Assembly (NCBI GenBank): GCA_030372985.1
Contig: JAUCQB010000140.1
Coordinates: 54,319 to 118,318 of the forward strand
Length of the DNA: 64,000 bases
Direction: 5' to 3'
From: Phycisphaerae bacterium
Lineage (GTDB): Bacteria > Planctomycetota > Phycisphaerae > UBA1845 > PWPN01
Shown: one piece after another, positions 37,823 through 46,547 of the stretch
How positions within the stretch are numbered: the first letter of the stretch is position 1
Layout: the number at the start of each line of letters is the position of its first letter
Notes under the pieces: generated by a model
The model's input: the letters and a program-made list of their open reading frames with translations, nothing else
Database searches by the model: none
What the model was told of the DNA's origin: nothing
Translations under genes and position numbers: made by a program

Positions 37823-37850
37823 AGATAATACGTATGCGCATGGCCGTCAA
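37823..37850 (-). promoter_or_regulatory. Probable promoter of the dockerin/pseudopilin unit
   Basis: On the minus strand TTGACG (37845-37850) lies 16 bases from TTATCT and 14 from TATTAT (37823-37830). The local AT-richness contrasts with the neighbourhood. It is ~80 bases before the start codon at 37742. Confidence 0.4.
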
Positions 37851-38309
37851 GATAATCGACTCTTTGGCAAAGAAAAACAACATCTGGGCCGCAGGCCGAT
37901 CAGAAGATTCGCGGGAGTCCAAAGCGACGGTCGCCTCTACCCCCTTGAGACCCACGCAAGTGTCGCGGCCAGGGCCGCCAAGTGCCATACAAACCGGTCA
38001 GCCACCCTTTCATACGGCCGTAAAACCTTGTGTGAAAAATAGTTACGCTTTCTTGTCCTGAAGAACGCCCAGACAACTTGAAACCTGTCTGGTCTTGTGT
38101 GCACTGCAATACGAGCGCGCGGCATCATCGATCCTCGATTTCTGGATTGCTCTTGGCGTGTCTGGCCCCTTTCTCGAGCGGCCTAGCTCTGTGGGTTCAC
38201 TATCGCCTGGAAGAAGGGCATCACCCGGACAGGGCTGGTTGCGCAGTGTCTCAGCAATCGATCCTGACGCCTGCGGTCTCCCTGCGTTGAAGACTGCTGC
38301 CAAGAAGCG

Positions 38310-38411
38310 GATATTGACTGCGACGGCGACGTGGACCAAACGGATCTGGGGTTTGTTCAGCGCTGTCTCAGCGGTCCGGGGACGCCGGCGGATCCGCATT
38401 GTACCGATTGA
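38310..38411 (+). pseudogene. Decayed dockerin-like fragment
   Basis: One frame reads DIDCDGDVDQTDLGFVQRC and then LSGPGTPADPHCTD before a stop, closely matching the C-terminus of the protein encoded at 36597-37742 (DQSDFGVLQRC). Upstream the frame is broken by a stop and no start or signal peptide is present. It is probably the tail of a lost paralogue. Confidence 0.6.
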
Positions 38412-38471
38412 GTGCGTGCCTCGAAGTGTTGGTCCCCGACCGCCGCCATTGTCCGTTTCGGCTCAGCCCTG

Positions 38472-39677
38472 TCATGGTGCGCTCTTCCGGCGATGCAGTC
38501 TGGAAGAGATCATGGACAGGGCGAAGTACACGATCCTGAAGACCGCGGCAACGAATGGTCTCAATCTGCGGATCGTGATCGCCTTTGCAGGACAAAGCTC
38601 CTGGCAGCAGAAGCATCGGATGCAACCCTTGAGATCAACGCAGGGTTTGCCGGTCTCCATCGCGATCACGTGGGCCGGGCAACTCCGGGCACATAGACTG
38701 CAGCCCGTGCAGGTCGCGTGGTTGAAGACGGGGCGAGGTTTGGTCCACTGTGCCAACCAACCCAGCAGCCGTCCTTGCGACCAGGTGATCGCAAGCGTTT
38801 CGTTCAGCGCGGGCATATCGAATCGTTTGACGCCAACGTCGTCGACGGACCGGCCCATGATGGTGACGTCGTCAAGGCTTGCCGGACACAGGCTACGTTC
38901 GATACCGGCCTTGATGACTGGTATTCGCATGGGGTCGGCGCCGAGGATGCGCACGGCGACATAGTCGAGCGAGAAGGGGTCTTCGCCGGCCAGGAGCAGG
39001 CCCAGGTGCCGAGGGTCTCCGGCAGAAGGACCCGCGCCTTCCATGCCGATCACGGCATCCATCAGATTCAAACCAGGCTTGGCAGCCAGGCAGATGTCGA
39101 TCAGTGCATCGGCGAATGCCTGGTAGTCCGCCATTCGCAGGTGAAGGTCGATCTTGTCCGTGCCTGGGATCGCGCCGAACAGGTTTTTCACCGCACCGGT
39201 ATAGACCATCTGTCCGTGTGTCTTGAGCTTGGGCAGGTTGATCACCAGATCCGCCTCGGCGACGGCCCGGATGATGCGCACTCGCTTGAGCAACTTGCCC
39301 GAAGGGTTGGTCACTTCCGTGTCTGCCAGGTCGTGGTTGAGGACCAGGCCGGTTTCCCGCGCCACCTGCTCCATCCCCGTCTTGGCGTAGACGGCCTTCA
39401 GATAACTCGCTACGAAGGGGCCGCCCGGGCTGTCGGCCGCGGTTACGATCCCGCCGGCCTCCTGCACGAGTCGGGTGACTGCCGCCACGACGGCCGGGTG
39501 GGTCGTGGTCGCCTCGGATGGTGCCCGCGGGGCCAACAGATTGGGTTTGAGCAGAACACGCATGCCGGGCCGAACGAACCGGGACATGCCGCCCAGGTGA
39601 TCGAGCGACTGCCGAACCGCGGCGTCGACCGCATCGGCCTCATAGCTCGCACAACCAACGATAGATACGGTACTCAT
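38472..39677 (-). CDS. DUF362 domain protein with two C-terminal [4Fe-4S] ferredoxin motifs
   Basis: 401 aa from the ATG at 39677. DUF362 core: VLLKPNLLAPRAPSEATTTHP, VTAADSPGG, VINLPKLKTHGQMVYTGAVKNLFG, NLMDAVIGMEGAGPSAG and DYVAVRILGADP. Residues ~333-375 carry CTGCSLCARSCPA and CIRCFCCQELCPA, two 4Fe-4S clusters. A hydrophobic C-terminal segment follows. DUF362-ferredoxin proteins are common in anaerobes; the substrate is not established. Convergent with the dockerin fragment and ~465 bases from the cytochrome operon on the other side. Confidence 0.9.
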   Translation of the reverse strand: MSTVSIVGCASYEADAVDAAVRQSLDHLGGMSRFVRPGMRVLLKPNLLAPRAPSEATTTHPAVVAAVTRLVQEAGGIVTAADSPGGPFVASYLKAVYAKTGMEQVARETGLVLNHDLADTEVTNPSGKLLKRVRIIRAVAEADLVINLPKLKTHGQMVYTGAVKNLFGAIPGTDKIDLHLRMADYQAFADALIDICLAAKPGLNLMDAVIGMEGAGPSAGDPRHLGLLLAGEDPFSLDYVAVRILGADPMRIPVIKAGIERSLCPASLDDVTIMGRSVDDVGVKRFDMPALNETLAITWSQGRLLGWLAQWTKPRPVFNHATCTGCSLCARSCPAHVIAMETGKPCVDLKGCIRCFCCQELCPAKAITIRRLRPFVAAVFRIVYFALSMISSRLHRRKSAP

Positions 39678-39847
39678 GGCCAAGATTATGTGGGGTTTTG
39701 GTCGGCGGTCCAGACCCGGATCTGCGATTTGAGATCTCCCAATCTCAAGTCCGAGGCTCAGCAGTCTGTCCAAGCGAACCCTGCACGAAGTGGCCCACGC
39801 GCATTAGCCCGACCCCGCCCCGAAGAGGCGCAGGTTCGTAGCCAGGG

Positions 39848-39985
39848 GCGCGAGCCCCTGGTACACATTTGCCTCAGATCACCGCCGATCTCCGCGAGCG
39901 CCTCTACGATTACATGGGCGGAATCATCAAGGGCGAGCACGGCCATCTGCTCGCCGCAGGCGGAACCGAAGACCATGTTCATCGT
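39848..39985 (+). pseudogene. Fragment of an IS200-like REP-associated Y1 transposase gene
   Basis: The frame reads PQITADLRERLYDYMGGIIK and then GEHGHLLAAGGTEDHVH, matching the central part of small Y1 (HUH) transposases, ending at the HxH-type catalytic motif where the remainder is missing. No intact N-terminus or catalytic Tyr. The preceding CCAGGGGCGCGAGCCCCTGG hairpin (~39842-39861) may be part of the old element end. Confidence 0.6.
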
Positions 39986-40076
39986 CCGCTCGGCCCGGAA
40001 TCCCTTCCGGGCCGACTCCTCTTTTTCGCGCGCGGGAGATCCCGCCCTTTGAAAACGATCTCTTTTGCTCGGCTGT

Positions 40077-40106
40077 TTGACATGAACCGGGCCACGTCGG
40101 TATAAG
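40077..40106 (+). promoter_or_regulatory. Strong promoter of the cytochrome/NrfD operon
   Basis: TTGACA (40077-40082), 18-base spacer, TATAAG (40101-40106). Expected transcript start is ~40113, about 30 bases before the first gene (GTG at 40143). Confidence 0.65.
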
Positions 40107-40142
40107 AGCATTCGCCCGTCGGGTTGTCTCGGGAGTTGGCAG

Positions 40143-40853
40143 GTGGTCGAAGTCGAATCAACACGGCGTGGACGGTCTGGACCCGCACGAAGCCGGTCGT
40201 TCTGGTTTGTGCCGGCCGTGTTGGTTGTCATGGCAGGCCTGTTGCTGGCAGACCCGTGGCAAGAGGCCGTACCCATCCCGCCCAGAGCAGACGTCCCCGC
40301 GTGGGCCACCGATACGACGCCCGTTCGATCCCCCATGCTCAAGCCTGAAACCCTCATCGCCGGCATGACCTACCGCTGCAGCGAATGCCACGATCTCTTT
40401 CCTTCACCTCCTGAGACGGATCGACCGTTGACGCAGCATCGCCACATCGTGCTGGAGCACGGCATTAACGCACGTTGTTTCAACTGTCACAACCGTCAGG
40501 ACCGCAATGCGTTCGCCGACGACCGGGGAGACCCCATCCCCTTCGATCAGCCGCCGCTGCTGTGCGCCAAGTGTCACGGCCCGGTCTATCGCGATTGGAC
40601 CCACGACGTCCACGGGCGAACCGACGGTTACTGGAACGACTCGCTCGGGCCGAGGCGACGCTTGAAATGTGTCGAGTGTCACGACCCCCACGCTCCGGCA
40701 TTCCAGGCTCTGCAGCCGGCTCCGGGACCCAATACGCTACGGATGGGCGATCAAACGCATCATCCTGCGGGCACCGAGAAGACCAAGAACCCATTGTTGA
40801 TCTATCGCCAGACACCGTCAGGCAGGGACGTCACGGATGAACGGTCCGAATGA
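40143..40853 (+). CDS. Membrane-anchored tetraheme c-type cytochrome
   Basis: 236 aa from a GTG at 40143, with GGGAG about 10 bases upstream. An N-terminal hydrophobic segment (FVPAVLVVMAGLLLADPW) is likely an uncleaved anchor. Four CxxCH heme sites occur in order: CSECH, CFNCH, CAKCH and CVECH. Extra His residues between them could be distal ligands. The length and heme count are near those of NrfH/cytochrome c-3-like electron-transfer subunits. First gene of the module; its end overlaps the ferredoxin gene by 17 bases. Likely a link between the membrane complex and periplasmic octaheme protein. Confidence 0.88.
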   Translation: MVEVESTRRGRSGPARSRSFWFVPAVLVVMAGLLLADPWQEAVPIPPRADVPAWATDTTPVRSPMLKPETLIAGMTYRCSECHDLFPSPPETDRPLTQHRHIVLEHGINARCFNCHNRQDRNAFADDRGDPIPFDQPPLLCAKCHGPVYRDWTHDVHGRTDGYWNDSLGPRRRLKCVECHDPHAPAFQALQPAPGPNTLRMGDQTHHPAGTEKTKNPLLIYRQTPSGRDVTDERSE

Positions 40854-41856
40854 CAGGCAGGACGAATCGCAGGCCGCATCGCCTGGCACTCCGGGAATGA
40901 CCCGCCGTGGTTTCATTCGCAAGAGTGCCGTCGCCGCCACCGGCGCGGCGGCAGTGGCGGCCGCGCTTTCGCCTCTGCGGAACATCTCACCGGACCACAT
41001 ACCGACACTCGAACAACTGCTGCAGAAGCATTACAAGGAGATGACGCCCGAGGAAATGAAGACCGTGCTCGAGCGGATCTCTCGCGAGGTTGAGAAACGG
41101 TACGCCGTCCACCCGCAGGTGGCCGACGTCAAGCCGATGACGGGCGTGGAATTCGTGTACGCCCTCAATATCAGCCGTTGCATCGGGTGTCGCCGTTGCG
41201 TGCATGCCTGCGTCAAAGAGAACAACCAGTCCCGCTCGCCCGAGATCCAGTACATCCGCGTGCTCAAGATGGAAAAGGGCAGCATCGACGTGGAGACCTC
41301 GGACCATCACTACGATCCGCCGAGGGTGCCCGAGCACGAGAGTTACTACATGCCGGTGCAGTGTCACCAGTGCGCCAATCCGCCGTGCGTCAAGGTGTGC
41401 CCGGTCGAAGCCACCTGGCAGGAACCGGACGGCATCACGGTGATCGACTACGACTGGTGCATCGGGTGCCGGTACTGCGAAGCAGCCTGTCCCTACTGGG
41501 CGAGAAGATTCAACTTCGCCGAGCCGGGGCTGACCGCGGAAGACTTGAACCCGAACATGGCTTACCTGTCCAACCGCCCGCGTGCCACAGGCGTCATGGA
41601 GAAATGCACCTACTGTCTACACCGCACTCGTGTCGGCCGCATGCCGGCCTGCGTCGAGGCCTGCCCAACCGGGTCCCGCAAATTCGGAAACGTTCTCGAC
41701 CCCAACAGCGAGATCTCCTACATCCTCAGGCACAAGCGGGTGTTCGTTCTCAAGCAGGAAGTGGGCACGCTCCCGAGGTTCTTCTATTACTTCGACGAGC
41801 GCGGAAGCCGATATCACGAGCCGTTGGATCCGGCTGTCTCGGGAGGTGACGCATGA
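40837..41856 (+). CDS. Tat-exported four-cluster ferredoxin subunit (NrfC/PsrB/HybA-like)
   Basis: 339 aa. Tat signal MTRRGFIRKSAVAATGAAAVAAA near residues 21-43. Four cysteine groups for [4Fe-4S] clusters: CIGCRRCVHAC, CHQCANPPCVKVC, CIGCRYCEAAC and CTYC...CVEAC. This is the layout of the periplasmic electron-transfer subunit of complex-iron-sulfur-molybdoenzyme-type and NrfD-type complexes. Translation overlaps the NrfD gene by four bases. No molybdopterin catalytic subunit is present, so electrons probably go to or from the cytochromes encoded alongside. Confidence 0.93.
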   Translation: MNGPNDRQDESQAASPGTPGMTRRGFIRKSAVAATGAAAVAAALSPLRNISPDHIPTLEQLLQKHYKEMTPEEMKTVLERISREVEKRYAVHPQVADVKPMTGVEFVYALNISRCIGCRRCVHACVKENNQSRSPEIQYIRVLKMEKGSIDVETSDHHYDPPRVPEHESYYMPVQCHQCANPPCVKVCPVEATWQEPDGITVIDYDWCIGCRYCEAACPYWARRFNFAEPGLTAEDLNPNMAYLSNRPRATGVMEKCTYCLHRTRVGRMPACVEACPTGSRKFGNVLDPNSEISYILRHKRVFVLKQEVGTLPRFFYYFDERGSRYHEPLDPAVSGGDA

Positions 41857-43103
41857 AGCGCTATCTCACCTTCCTCTGGCAGTGCCTGCGGATCAGCTTC
41901 GTCGGCGACTGGCGTTACTACGCGTGGATGAGCGTTCTGACGGTGTTCGCCCTGCTGGGGCTTCACGCGTGGTGCAGGCAACTGGTCGGCGGCCTGGCGA
42001 CCACCGGCATGACCGATCAGGTGTCCTGGGGCGTCTACATCGCGAATTTCACCTACCTGGTGGGCTTAGCGGCCGCGGCCGCCATGCTGGTGATCCCCGT
42101 CTACATCTATCGCAACATGCATCTGCACGACGTGGTGATCTTCGGTGAACTCCTGGCCGTGGCGGTCATCATCATGTGTTTGCTGTTCGTCACGGTGGAT
42201 CTCGGCCGCCCCGACCGCTCGCTGCATCTCATCCAGCGGTTCAACTTCCCCGTTTCCATGTTGACCTGGGACGTGATCGCCCTGAACGGCTACCTGCTGC
42301 TGAACCTGCACATCTGCGGATATCTGATCTACTGTGCCTACTGCGAGCGCAAGCCGTCCAGGGCTTTTTACGTACCGTTCGTCTTCATCGCGATCGTCTG
42401 GGCGGTCAGCATCCACACGGTGACGGCTTTCCTGTACGTCGGCCTCGGCGGACGGCCGTTCTGGAACTCAGCGATCATCGCCCCGCGCTTCCTGGCCAGC
42501 GCATTCGCGGCCGGGCCGGCCTTCATCATTCTGACCCTGCAGATCGTCCGGCGATACACCTCGTATCGCGTTGGTGACGAGGCCTTGCTCACCCTCCGGC
42601 GTATCGTCCAGGTCGCCGCGATCATCAACCTGTTCCTGCTGGGCTGCGAGCTGTTCACCGAGTTCTACTCGGATTCCGCGCATACGGCCTCCTCGCGATA
42701 TCTGTTTCTCGGGCTGCACGGTCGAAACGCCCTGGTCCCGTGGATCTGGACGGCGGTTGTGTTCAACTCTGTGGCAACCGTGCTGTTGGTGCTGCCGTCC
42801 TCTCGCGGTCTCAAGGTGTTGAACGTGGCGTGCGTCCTGGCCATCGTGGGAATCTGGATCGAGAAGGGGATGGGCCTGATCGTTCCGGCTTTCATTCCGA
42901 CGCCTTTGGGAGAAATCGTCGAGTACGTGCCCACGATCAACGAGGTTCTGATCAGCCTGGGCATCTGGGCGTTCGGGCTTCTGCTTTACACGGTGTTTGT
43001 GCGCATGTCGGTGCCGGTTCTGTCCGGCGAGCTGACGTATCGCAGGCTATACGGTCCATTGCGTCAGGATCACCCTCGGTCGCAAGCCGAGACCGCTGCT
43101 TGA
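41853..43103 (+). CDS. NrfD/PsrC-type quinol-interacting membrane protein
   Basis: 416 aa with ~9-10 hydrophobic segments. Features: DQVSWGVYIANFTYLVGLAAAA, VTVDLGRPDRSLHLIQRFN (conserved GRP loop), MLTWDVIALNGYLLLNL and AIVWAVSIHTVTAFLYVGLGGRPFW. These match the PsrC/NrfD family of quinol dehydrogenase or reductase subunits. It likely oxidises menaquinol and passes electrons to the ferredoxin subunit. Starts inside the upstream gene (ATGA overlap) and is followed after 17 bases by the octaheme gene. Confidence 0.92.
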   Translation: MKRYLTFLWQCLRISFVGDWRYYAWMSVLTVFALLGLHAWCRQLVGGLATTGMTDQVSWGVYIANFTYLVGLAAAAAMLVIPVYIYRNMHLHDVVIFGELLAVAVIIMCLLFVTVDLGRPDRSLHLIQRFNFPVSMLTWDVIALNGYLLLNLHICGYLIYCAYCERKPSRAFYVPFVFIAIVWAVSIHTVTAFLYVGLGGRPFWNSAIIAPRFLASAFAAGPAFIILTLQIVRRYTSYRVGDEALLTLRRIVQVAAIINLFLLGCELFTEFYSDSAHTASSRYLFLGLHGRNALVPWIWTAVVFNSVATVLLVLPSSRGLKVLNVACVLAIVGIWIEKGMGLIVPAFIPTPLGEIVEYVPTINEVLISLGIWAFGLLLYTVFVRMSVPVLSGELTYRRLYGPLRQDHPRSQAETAA

Positions 43104-43120
43104 AAAGGAGTGACGATCAC

Positions 43121-44570
43121 ATGCACAACGCAAAGACAATCGCCGGAACCGCGGCCGCAGCCATTTTGGCCGCCGCGACGCTCGTCGGCGCCGCCCCCTG
43201 GGGTTTGCCCGAACTGTCCGCCAAGACCAAGGCGTGCGTTGAATGCCACCGGACGGAGAACACGCCGATTTATCAGCAATGGGGCTCCAGCAAGCACTAT
43301 CGGGCGAAGATCGGCTGCTACGAGTGCCATGCGGCGCAGGAGGGCGATCCGGACGCCTTCAAGCATGAAGGCGAGTTGATTGCCACCATCGTGTCGCCCA
43401 AGGATTGTGCCCGCTGCCACGAGATGGAAACCAAGCAGTTCGCCGAGTCTCACCACTCCAAGGGCGGCCGTATTCTCGGCTCACTGGACAACACCTTGGC
43501 CGAGGTTGTCGAAGGCAACACCGCGATGAAGACGCCGGCCTTTCCCGACGGGGTCAGCGCCGCCGTGGTCAACGGCTGCTGGCAATGTCATGGCTCGGAG
43601 ATCAAGGTACTGCCCGGCGGCAAGCTCGACGCCGCCACCTGGCCCAACACGGGCATCGGCCGCATCAACCCGGATGGCTCGGAGGGGTCTTGCGCGGCCT
43701 GTCACAGCCGGCACAGCTTCTCTGCCTGGCAGGCCCGCCACCCCGACGCCTGCGGCAAGTGCCACATGGGACCGGATCACCCGCAGAAGGAAATCTATGA
43801 GGAGTCCAAGCACGGCATCGCCTTCAAGGCATTCCGCGAGAAGCTCAATATGGATTCCCCCAAGTGGATCCTCGGCGAGGACTACAGCTCCGCCCCGACC
43901 TGCGCCACCTGCCACATGAGCGCCACCAAGACACAACCGCTCAACCACGATATCGGCCTGCGGATCAGTTGGAACAACCGGCCCGGCCGTTTCGATCCGG
44001 CCCGAGGTCAGCGACAAGAAGATGGGACTGCCCGGTGCCAGCATCGACTGGAAGACCCGCCGCGCCAACATGCAGAACGTCTGCCTCAACTGCCACGAGA
44101 AACAGTGGGTGGACAACTTCTACGTTCAGTACGACAGCCTGGTGGAGCTCTATCACGACAAGTTCGCCAAGCCGGGCCTCGAACTCTACGCGCTGGCCAA
44201 GCCGCTGCTTGTGCCCGTGGAATTCGCCAATAAGATCGACTTCGTCTGGTACGAGATCTGGCACCATGAAGGACGGCGGGCCCGGCACGGGGCTTCCATG
44301 ATGGGGCCGGATTACACCCACTGGCACGGCACATACGAGGTGGCCAAGCATTTCTACAGCGAGTACGTCCCCGAGTTGCGCGAATTGGCCCACGCGAACG
44401 CAAGCTCCGGCGATGCCGCCAAAGCCGAAGCTGCCAAGAAACTCCAAGCCAAGCTGGATGAGGTGTTGAGTTCCACCAACCACAGTTGGTACATTAACAA
44501 GCTGGATCCGGCCGAGAAAGAGCGACGAGCCAAGGCCGCGGAGGAGTTCCGCAAACGCTACGGCAAGTGA
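43121..44570 (+). CDS. Octaheme hydroxylamine oxidoreductase-like cytochrome c, one-base frameshift
   Basis: AAGGAG precedes the ATG at 43121; signal peptide MHNAKTIAGTAAAAILAAATLVGA. Seven CxxCH sites lie in the first frame (CVECH, CYECH, CARCH, CWQCH, CAACH, CGKCH, CATCH) and the eighth (CLNCH) in the frame that continues from ~43985. The two parts join if one C is removed from the run at 43982-43984, giving 482 aa. Blocks SHHSKGGRILGSLDN, HSRHSFSAWQARHPDACGKCHMG, and IWHHEGRRARHGASMMGPDYTHWHG are characteristic of the HAO/octaheme nitrite reductase family. Whether it oxidises hydroxylamine or reduces nitrite or hydroxylamine cannot be read directly; the genes around it favour quinol-driven reduction. 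Confidence 0.88.
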
Positions 44571-44586
44571 GCCAGGAGAACAGGGC

Positions 44587-45639
44587 ATGAGTCAGAACAA
44601 ACCGACCCGGCGTGAGTTCCTGAAGACCACTTCGGCAGCGATGGCCTCGGTGACCCTGGCGGGCCAGGCCTCCGCCGCCCAGACCCGACCGGCCGATACG
44701 TCGAAGATCCTCAACCACAACCCGAAGATGGGATATCGACGACTGGGCAAGACCGGGCTGATGATTTCCGAGATCAGTCTCGGCGGCCACGGCGGGCATA
44801 CGGTCGAGGATCGCGTGCCGGTTTTGCAGCGGGCCGTCGAGCTGGGCATGAACTACGTCGACAACAACATCGTCGAGGAGTGCGCCCTCTACGGAAAGGC
44901 GATGAAGGGCAATCGCGACAAGTGGCACATCGGTTTTGCCTCCTGGCCGGAGAAGCTGACCAGCGAGTACGAAAAGGAGCTGTCCAAGGAAGGCATGACA
45001 CAGGCCATCGAGGATCGGCTCAAGGCCTACAACACCGACATGCTCGATCTCTGGCGGCCGGTGGGGGCGACCTGGGGCGACGGTCAGACCAAGCAGGAAA
45101 CCATGCTCGAAATCAGCCCGCGCGTGCTCGATATGGTGGTCGAGGTGTTCGAGAAAGCCCGCAAGCAGGGCAAGGTCCGCTTCCTCGGCGTGTCGGCTCA
45201 CAATCCCAAGGTCTTCCGCCGCGTGCTGAACGACTATCCGCAGTTCTCGGTGATCCTGTTTCCGTACATGTTCCTGACCACCGCATTCAAGGGTGACAGC
45301 CTGCTCGATCTGGCCCAGAAGAAGGATGTCGGCGTGATCGCCATCAAGCCGTTCGCGGCCGGGGCGACTTTCGTGGGCGGGACCCCCACCAAGTTCGAGG
45401 GTAAGGTGGACACGCGGGCCAGCAGCCTGCTCAAGGCCATGCTGGCCGAAAAACGCATCTCGGCCGTCATTCCGGGTGTGACCTCTCCCGAGCAACTCGA
45501 TCAGAACGTCAAAGCTTCATACGAGCGTGATAAGCCGCTGACCGAGAAAGACAAGCAGGCCCTGCGCGAGTGCACGGAGAACTTTCACGCTCACCTGCCG
45601 GCCCGCTACCAGTGGCTGCATGAGTGGAAGACGGTGTGA
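44587..45639 (+). CDS. Tat-exported aldo/keto reductase-like protein
   Basis: 350 aa. Tat signal TRREFLKTTSAAMASVTLAG. The TIM-barrel AKR opening YRRLGKTGLMISEISLGG and the NADPH-side region LGVSAHNPKVFRRVL are present. The usual Asp is kept (NYVDNN) but by eye I do not find the catalytic Lys (region IGFASWPEK) or His (region DLWRPVG) at their normal positions. Exported AKR-like proteins in planctomycetes are common and of unknown function. It starts 16 bases after the octaheme gene and is probably its co-transcribed neighbour. Confidence 0.85.
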   Translation: MSQNKPTRREFLKTTSAAMASVTLAGQASAAQTRPADTSKILNHNPKMGYRRLGKTGLMISEISLGGHGGHTVEDRVPVLQRAVELGMNYVDNNIVEECALYGKAMKGNRDKWHIGFASWPEKLTSEYEKELSKEGMTQAIEDRLKAYNTDMLDLWRPVGATWGDGQTKQETMLEISPRVLDMVVEVFEKARKQGKVRFLGVSAHNPKVFRRVLNDYPQFSVILFPYMFLTTAFKGDSLLDLAQKKDVGVIAIKPFAAGATFVGGTPTKFEGKVDTRASSLLKAMLAEKRISAVIPGVTSPEQLDQNVKASYERDKPLTEKDKQALRECTENFHAHLPARYQWLHEWKTV

Positions 45640-45644
45640 GGGTT

Positions 45645-45673
45645 CCCGCCTTCGCCGAGGCTTCGGCGTGGCG
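45645..45673. repeat. Dispersed repeat copy shared with the fold-back element at 13696-13723
   Basis: The reverse complement of 45645-45673 (beginning CGCCACGCCGAAGCC) matches 13696-13723 apart from one inserted base. It sits just after the aldo/keto gene stop. Confidence 0.65.
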
Positions 45674-45688
45674 AGCAGGGTTCAGCAG

Positions 45689-45790
45689 GGTAGGGCGGGC
45701 TTCGCCCGCGCGGGTGCCCCATCGCGCCAGCAGGGTAGGGCGGGCTTTGCCCGCCGCGGAGCGAGGTAGGGCGGGCTTCGCCCGCCGCGG
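45689..45790. repeat. Three GTAGGGCGGGCTTCGCCCGC hairpin repeats
   Basis: Near-identical units at 45689-45710, 45733-45757 and 45765-45790, each a GGCGGGC/GCCCGCC palindrome. They lie in the spacer before the lipoprotein gene and may act as transcript ends or REP-like sites. Confidence 0.65.
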
Positions 45791-45825
45791 AGCTTGTGTC
45801 AGCGGAAACGATCGAGGAGGATGAC

Positions 45826-46488
45826 ATGAGTCCAGCTCGTCTGATCATCAGCATCCTGGTGCTTGCGTCCTGTGGTCTCTGTGGCTGCGCCCCCAGCCGC
45901 AGACCCAGTCCGGCCCAGGTCGACGATTTCTTGAACAGAAGGGCGTTCGTGATCTCGGCGGTCAATGACATCAAGGACCCGATGCCCGGTACTTCATACT
46001 CGGGTATTTCCGAACGCTACGCGGCCATCAGCGCGGACCGGATTCAGCGAGAGCTGGAAGCGCCCGGCGTTCCGAACAAGGGGGTCCGGGAGGAAATCGA
46101 GCGGCACGGTCTGTGCTTTCTGCCGCCCGGCCTGGGGCTCGAGTTCGACGTCGATCTCCCCGACCAGTCGGTGAAGGACACGGATCTTGGGATCGTGGCT
46201 CAGCGACTCAATCACTACTATGGCCGCAAGCTGGAGCAAGCCGGCTGGTATGTCTGCCAGGTCTGCAAGGGCGATACGAGCCGCGTCGCGTTAAACTGCA
46301 CCTACATGTGGACGGATATGGGAAAAGGGTTTCACACTTACAGTCAGAACTCCATGACCGTGTCCAGCTCGATGCGCGACCCCGAAGACTACCGCCGAGG
46401 TTTCTTCCACGTCCTGATCGCCGTCCGTATCGACACGGACGTGAAGCGAGCCCACGTCACCATCAACCACTGGGGCAGAATCGGCTGA
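45826..46488 (+). CDS. Lipoprotein of unknown function
   Basis: 220 aa from the ATG at 45826, which follows GAGGAGG by six bases. Signal peptide with lipobox LCGC. The mature protein has no recognised domain; it has several Tyr/Trp-rich strands (YYGRKLEQAGWYVCQVCKGDT, NCTYMWTDMGKGFHTYSQN) and three Cys besides the lipobox. I do not recognise a family. Its neighbours give no functional clue. Confidence 0.75.
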   Translation: MSPARLIISILVLASCGLCGCAPSRRPSPAQVDDFLNRRAFVISAVNDIKDPMPGTSYSGISERYAAISADRIQRELEAPGVPNKGVREEIERHGLCFLPPGLGLEFDVDLPDQSVKDTDLGIVAQRLNHYYGRKLEQAGWYVCQVCKGDTSRVALNCTYMWTDMGKGFHTYSQNSMTVSSSMRDPEDYRRGFFHVLIAVRIDTDVKRAHVTINHWGRIG

Positions 46489-46547
46489 CGAGGCGACTCG
46501 TCCTTCGGCCTAACAGTCGAGAGGCCCAGTGGTCTAACTGTCTCTTC

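Larger units (their letters stand above)
37743..38471. other. Intergenic region holding a promoter and a decayed dockerin fragment
   Basis: Apart from the promoter at 37823-37850 and the dockerin remnant at 38310-38411 there is no supported gene. The sequence from ~37930 to 38090 is unassigned. Confidence 0.45.

Noticed and set aside
38718..40052. 444-residue plus-strand frame
   Set aside because: Antisense to the DUF362/ferredoxin gene with CxxCxxC motifs; no motif of its own.
45689..45790. Possible CRISPR repeats
   Set aside because: Three irregularly spaced palindromes and no uniform spacers or cas genes.
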